Assembly (NCBI RefSeq): GCF_900104025.1
Contig: NZ_FNIQ01000009.1
Coordinates: forward strand, 62,001-126,000
Reading direction: 5' to 3'
DNA from: Geodermatophilus sp. DSM 45219
GTDB taxonomy: Bacteria; Actinomycetota; Actinomycetes; Mycobacteriales; Geodermatophilaceae
Length of the DNA: 64,000 nucleotides
How positions within the stretch are numbered: the stretch's first letter is position 1; each line of letters opens with the position of its first letter. Position numbers and translations under genes: made by a program. A model generated the notes under the pieces. The model was given only the letters and a program-made list of their open reading frames with translations, did not search any database and had not been told where the DNA came from. Below, piece by piece: positions 60,471 through 64,000 of this stretch.

Positions 60471-61870
60471 TCCAGATGAGCCTGGCCGAGGTCGCCGAGG
60501 CGGTGGGTGGCGAGCTGACCGCAGGCGAGGGCAGCGTCACCGGGAAGGTCACCGTGGACTCCCGCGCCGTGGCCTCCGGGGACCTGTTCGTCGCCATCCC
60601 CGGGGAGCGGGTCGACGGGCACGACTACCTCGGCGCCGCCGCGGCCGCCGGCGCGGTCGCCGCGCTGACCACCCGCCCCGACGGCGCGCTGCCCTGCGTC
60701 GTCGTCGACGAGCCGGTCGCCGCGCTGGGCCGGCTGGCCGCGGCCGTGCACCGCCGGCTGTCCGCCGGCGACCTGACGACGGTGGGCATCACCGGCTCCT
60801 CGGGCAAGACCAGCACCAAGGACCTGCTGGGCCAGGTGCTGGCCACCGCCGGCGCCACGGTCAGCCCACCCGGCTCCTTCAACAACGACATCGGCCTGCC
60901 GCTCACCGTGCTCGACGCCGACGAGGACACCCGCTTCCTCGTGCTGGAGATGGGCTCCCGCGGTCCGGGGCACATCGCCCGGCTGTGCCGGGTGGCCCGC
61001 CCCGACGTCGGCGTCGTGCTCAACGTCGGCTCGGCCCACCTGGGCGAGTTCGGCTCGGCCGACGGGATCGCCGTCGCCAAGGGCGAGCTGGTGGAGGCGC
61101 TCCCGGCCGAGGGCACCGCCGTCCTCAACGCCGACGACCGTCGCGTGATCGGCATGGCGCCGCGCACCCGGGCCCGCGTGGTCACCACCGGCCGGGCCGG
61201 GGACGCCGACGTCCGCGCCGAGGACGTCGTCCTCGACGACTCCGGGCGGGCCGGCTTCGCCCTGCTCGCCGGCGGCGAGCGGGCCCCGGTGCGGCTGCAG
61301 GTGGTCGGCGAGCACCAGGTGGCCAACGCGCTGTCGGCCGCGGGCGCCGCCCTGGCCGCCGGGATGACGCCGGGAGCGGTCGCCGCCGCGCTGTCGGCGG
61401 CCGAGCCGCGCAGCCGCTGGCGGATGGAGGTCACCCGACGGGCCGACGGCGTCACCGTGGTCAACGACGCCTACAACGCCAATCCCGAGTCGATGCGCGC
61501 GGCGCTCGCGGCGCTGGCCGGGCTGCCCGCCCGCCGGCGGGTCGCCGTCCTCGGCGCGATGGCCGAGCTCGGCCCCGGAGCGGCGGACGAGCACGAACGG
61601 CTGGGCCGCGACGCGGTGGCCGCCGGGGTGGACCTGGTCGTGGCCGTCGGGCCCGATGCGGTAGGGATAGCCGACGGTGCGCTCGCCGCCGGGGTGGGTC
61701 GGGGCGAGGGCACGGACGAGGGCGCGGTGCGCGTGCCCGACCGGGCGGTCGCCCGGGAACTGCTGACGGAGGTGCTGGTGCCCGGAGACGTCGTGCTGGT
61801 GAAGGCCAGCCGGTCCTACGGGCTGGAGGTCCTCGCGGCCGAGCTGCTCGACGCCGGGGCAGGCGCGTGA
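60467..61870 (+). CDS. murF: UDP-MurNAc-tripeptide:D-Ala-D-Ala ligase
   Basis: 467-residue Mur ligase that adds D-Ala-D-Ala to the stem peptide, completing UDP-MurNAc-pentapeptide. The P-loop is TGSSGKTSTKD, followed by NNDIGLPLTVL and EMGSRGPGHIA; the C-terminal domain has VNDAYNANPESMRAAL and LGAMAELG. GTG at 60467 overlaps the murE stop, an ATG three codons later is an alternative. The stop overlaps the mraY start in the same way. Confidence 0.95.
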   Translation: MIQMSLAEVAEAVGGELTAGEGSVTGKVTVDSRAVASGDLFVAIPGERVDGHDYLGAAAAAGAVAALTTRPDGALPCVVVDEPVAALGRLAAAVHRRLSAGDLTTVGITGSSGKTSTKDLLGQVLATAGATVSPPGSFNNDIGLPLTVLDADEDTRFLVLEMGSRGPGHIARLCRVARPDVGVVLNVGSAHLGEFGSADGIAVAKGELVEALPAEGTAVLNADDRRVIGMAPRTRARVVTTGRAGDADVRAEDVVLDDSGRAGFALLAGGERAPVRLQVVGEHQVANALSAAGAALAAGMTPGAVAAALSAAEPRSRWRMEVTRRADGVTVVNDAYNANPESMRAALAALAGLPARRRVAVLGAMAELGPGAADEHERLGRDAVAAGVDLVVAVGPDAVGIADGALAAGVGRGEGTDEGAVRVPDRAVARELLTEVLVPGDVVLVKASRSYGLEVLAAELLDAGAGA

Positions 61871-62946
61871 GGTCGATCCTCGTCGCGGCCGCGTTCGGCC
61901 TGATCATCTCGATCCTGGCCACGCCGGTCGCCGTCCACCTGTTCCGCCGCAAGGGCTTCGGCCAGGAGATCCGGGACGACGGCCCGGAGAGCCACCTGTC
62001 GAAGAAGGGCACGCCCACCATGGGCGGCACCGTCATCGTCGGGGCCACGGTCGGCGGCTACTTCATCGCCCACCTGTTCCTGCTCGACCAGCCCGGTCGC
62101 GGGGTCACCGCCAGCGGCCTGATGGTGCTGTTCCTGATGGTGGGCCTGGGCACCGTCGGCTTCCTCGACGACTACCTGAAGATCCGTTTCCGGCGCAGCC
62201 TGGGGCTCAACAAGACCGCCAAGCTGGTCGGGCAGCTGGTGATCGGCGTGGCCTTCGCCGTGCTGGCGCTGAACTTCCCCGACGAGGCCGGCATCACCCC
62301 GGCCTCGCAGTTCGTCTCCTACGTCCGCGACATCGAGCCGCTCTACCTCGGCTCGATCGGCTTCGTGCTGCTGGCGTACCTGTTCATCGCCGGGTTCTCC
62401 AACGCGGTGAACCTGACCGACGGCCTGGACGGGCTGGCCGCCGGCTGCTCGGCGATGGTCTGTGGCGCCTACACGATCATCTCGTTCTGGCAGTTCACAC
62501 ACGACTGCACCGGCGAGGCGATCGCCGGGTGCTACACCGTCCGCGACCCCCTCGACATCACCCTGGTCGCCGCCGCCGGGCTCGGCGCCTGCCTCGGGTT
62601 CCTGTGGTGGAACACCAGCCCGGCGCGGATCTTCATGGGCGACACCGGATCGCTCGCCCTGGGCGGGCTGCTCGCAGGGCTGGCCGTCGTCACCCGCACC
62701 GAGCTGCTGCTCGTCGTCCTCGGCGGGCTCTTCGTCGCGGTCACCCTGTCGGTGGTCATCCAGGTGGCCTTCTTCCGGGCCACCCGCCGCCGGGTGTTCC
62801 GGATGGCCCCGCTGCACCACCACTTCGAGCTGGCCGGCTGGACCGAGAACACGGTCATCGTGCGCTTCTGGCTGGTGACCGGGATGTCGGTGGCGTTCGG
62901 GCTGGGCCTGTTCTACGCCGACTGGCTGGCGATCGCGGGCCTGTGA
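61867..62946 (+). CDS. mraY: Phospho-MurNAc-pentapeptide translocase
   Basis: 359-residue polytopic enzyme that moves phospho-MurNAc-pentapeptide to undecaprenyl phosphate, giving lipid I. Signature segments are SHLSKKGTPTMGG, FLDDYLKIRF (catalytic DD), AVNLTDGLDGLAAG, FMGDTGSLALGG and PLHHHFELAG. About ten transmembrane helices are visible. GTG at 61867 overlaps the murF stop. The usual next gene, murD, is absent; instead a palindromic repeat and then ftsW follow. Confidence 0.95.
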   Translation: MRSILVAAAFGLIISILATPVAVHLFRRKGFGQEIRDDGPESHLSKKGTPTMGGTVIVGATVGGYFIAHLFLLDQPGRGVTASGLMVLFLMVGLGTVGFLDDYLKIRFRRSLGLNKTAKLVGQLVIGVAFAVLALNFPDEAGITPASQFVSYVRDIEPLYLGSIGFVLLAYLFIAGFSNAVNLTDGLDGLAAGCSAMVCGAYTIISFWQFTHDCTGEAIAGCYTVRDPLDITLVAAAGLGACLGFLWWNTSPARIFMGDTGSLALGGLLAGLAVVTRTELLLVVLGGLFVAVTLSVVIQVAFFRATRRRVFRMAPLHHHFELAGWTENTVIVRFWLVTGMSVAFGLGLFYADWLAIAGL

Positions 62947-62952
62947 AGGAGG

Positions 62953-63016
62953 TAGAAGGACCCCGTCCCCCTCACCACCCGCACGCTCGTGGCGAGCCTC
63001 CGGACGGGGCCGTCCC
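62953..63016. repeat. AAGGACCCC palindromic repeat, copy 4
   Basis: TAGAAGGACCCCGTCCCC, then a CACGCTCG core, then GGACGGGGCCGTCC, whose GGACGGGG pairs with CCCCGTCC. Located where murD is expected to begin, between mraY and ftsW. Confidence 0.75.
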
Positions 63017-63128
63017 CCACGCCTCGCACGCTCGGCGCGGGCCCCTGGAGCGTGGCCGCTCCAGCACCTCACCGCGACACGCCCGGACGGTCCACCGGGA
63101 GGGCCGTCCCACCGGTCACGATGGCCCG

Positions 63129-64000
63129 ATGCAGTCTCCCGGCGTCCCGACCGCCCCCGGGCGGCGCCGGGGCGTGCCGACCGGCCGCCGGGCGCCGGTC
63201 CGCCGGTTCCCCGCCCCCGCCTGGCTCGACGGCCCGATGACCAGCTTCCAGCTGGTGGTCGGCGCGGCCGGCATGCTGCTGGCCATCGGCCTGGTCATGG
63301 TCTTCTCCGCCTCGGCCATCGAGGCCGCGCTCGACGACCAGCCGGCCTGGCGGCCCGGCATCGACCAGCTGGTCTTCGCCTGCATCGGGCTGGTCGCCCT
63401 GCTGGTCGCGGTGCGGCTGCCGGTCGCCTTCGTCCGCCGCTGGGCACCGGTCGGGCTGATCGTGTCCGCGGTGCTGCTGGTCGCGGTGCTGGTCCCGGGC
63501 ATCGGCCTGGAGCTGAACGGCTCGCGGGCCTGGATCGACCTGGGGTTCACGCAGTTCCAGCCCTCGGAGCTGGCCAAGCTGGTCTTCGCGCTGTGGGGCG
63601 CGCACATCCTGGCGCTCCGCGACCGCTTCCAGACCCTGAAGACGCTCCTGGTGCCGCTGCTGCCCGTGTTCGGCGTCCTGTCGGTCCTGCTCCTCCAGGA
63701 GCCGGACTTCGGCGCGATCGTCAGCCTCGGCCTGGTGCTGGCCGGACTGCTGTGGGCCGGGGGGCTGCCGCTGCGGTACTGGGCCGGCTTCGCCGTCGTC
63801 GGCGCCGGTGCCCTGTTCCTCATGGCGTGGACCGCCCCGTACCGCTGGGAGCGGATCACCTCGTTCCTGGACCCCTTCGCCGACCCCTCCAACGCCGGCT
63901 TCCAGGCCATCCGCGGCTTCTACGCGCTGGCCACCGGCGGGCTGTGGGGCGTGGGCCTGGGCAACAGCGCGATGAAGTGGAACCTGCTGCCCGAGGCCGA
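63129..64000 (+). CDS. ftsW: Lipid II polymerase FtsW, N-terminal part
   Basis: SEDS-family septal glycosyltransferase that polymerises lipid II together with FtsI. About 290 residues are present before the window ends. After a basic cytoplasmic tail (about 1-36) come multiple transmembrane helices; the SEDS signature ELNGSRAWIDLGFTQFQPSELAKL is intact and the large extracytoplasmic loop includes PYRWERITSFLDPFADP with the conserved Trp-Arg and Asp residues. ATG at 63129 is the best start visible. It is separated from mraY by 182 bp, in contrast with the overlapping genes before it. Confidence 0.92.
   Translation, partial: MQSPGVPTAPGRRRGVPTGRRAPVRRFPAPAWLDGPMTSFQLVVGAAGMLLAIGLVMVFSASAIEAALDDQPAWRPGIDQLVFACIGLVALLVAVRLPVAFVRRWAPVGLIVSAVLLVAVLVPGIGLELNGSRAWIDLGFTQFQPSELAKLVFALWGAHILALRDRFQTLKTLLVPLLPVFGVLSVLLLQEPDFGAIVSLGLVLAGLLWAGGLPLRYWAGFAVVGAGALFLMAWTAPYRWERITSFLDPFADPSNAGFQAIRGFYALATGGLWGVGLGNSAMKWNLLPEA

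Overview
The window is very GC-rich DNA with many GTG starts, short gene overlaps and large families of intergenic palindromes. The gene set and order (mraZ to ftsW; pknL with its Rv2175c-type partner; carotenoid genes; DUF3040, SAV_6107 HEPN and DUF6504 proteins) point to an actinobacterium, most likely of the Geodermatophilaceae type (pigmented, radiation/desiccation tolerant). That genus-level guess is inference. The layout loosely follows the Mycobacterium tuberculosis Rv2154c-Rv2176 region (ftsW ... mraZ, DUF3040, metF-like, prenyl synthase, Rv2175c, pknL), interrupted by accessory genes.

Region by region: 1-3.9 kb holds the end of a threonine aldolase, a DUF559 nuclease-like gene bracketed by 61-bp palindromic direct repeats, a secreted subtilisin and endonuclease IV. 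3.9-8.1 kb holds pknL, a glyA gene behind a ZTP (pfl) riboswitch, and the Rv2175c-like regulator. 8.1-12.2 kb is the core carotenoid cluster crtYc-crtYd facing crtE-crtI-crtB. 12.3-23.5 kb holds metF, two uncharacterised genes, a DUF808 membrane protein, a coupled operon of RseB/LolA-like protein, ABC transporter and membrane-anchored S33 peptidase, then a lipase-like protein, a CDP-alcohol transferase and an adenosine-kinase-like PfkB protein. 23.6-29 kb is a second carotenoid operon (CrtI/CrtD-like desaturase, CruF-like hydratase, CruC-like glycosyltransferase) with YbaK, GNAT and flavin-reductase genes. 29.2-33.4 kb holds a large LuxR-family ATPase regulator and an unknown glycine-zipper protein.

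33.4-38.3 kb is an SOS-controlled mutagenesis operon (DUF6504, HEPN, dnaE2) behind a perfect LexA box; a second LexA box precedes dinB at 46.5 kb. Between them lie an A/T-richer TIR-domain gene that looks like an acquired anti-phage gene, a methyltransferase/phosphodiesterase pair, a frameshifted beta-lactamase-fold gene, and a three-gene unit of an Ala-Asp-Gly repeat peptide, a JmjC-type cupin oxygenase and a sucrase/ferredoxin-like 2Fe-2S protein. That unit resembles a peptide-modification (RiPP-like) locus and is the best candidate here for an undescribed system.

47.9-64 kb runs from DUF3040 and DUF2750 genes through a MoxR/DUF58/transglutaminase operon into the division and cell-wall cluster mraZ-rsmH-ftsL-ftsI-murE-murF-mraY-ftsW. 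murD is missing from its usual place between mraY and ftsW. MraZ-type GTGGG boxes at 10-bp spacing occur before mraZ and, in inverted orientation, before rsmH. I saw no rRNA, tRNA, CRISPR array or insertion sequence.
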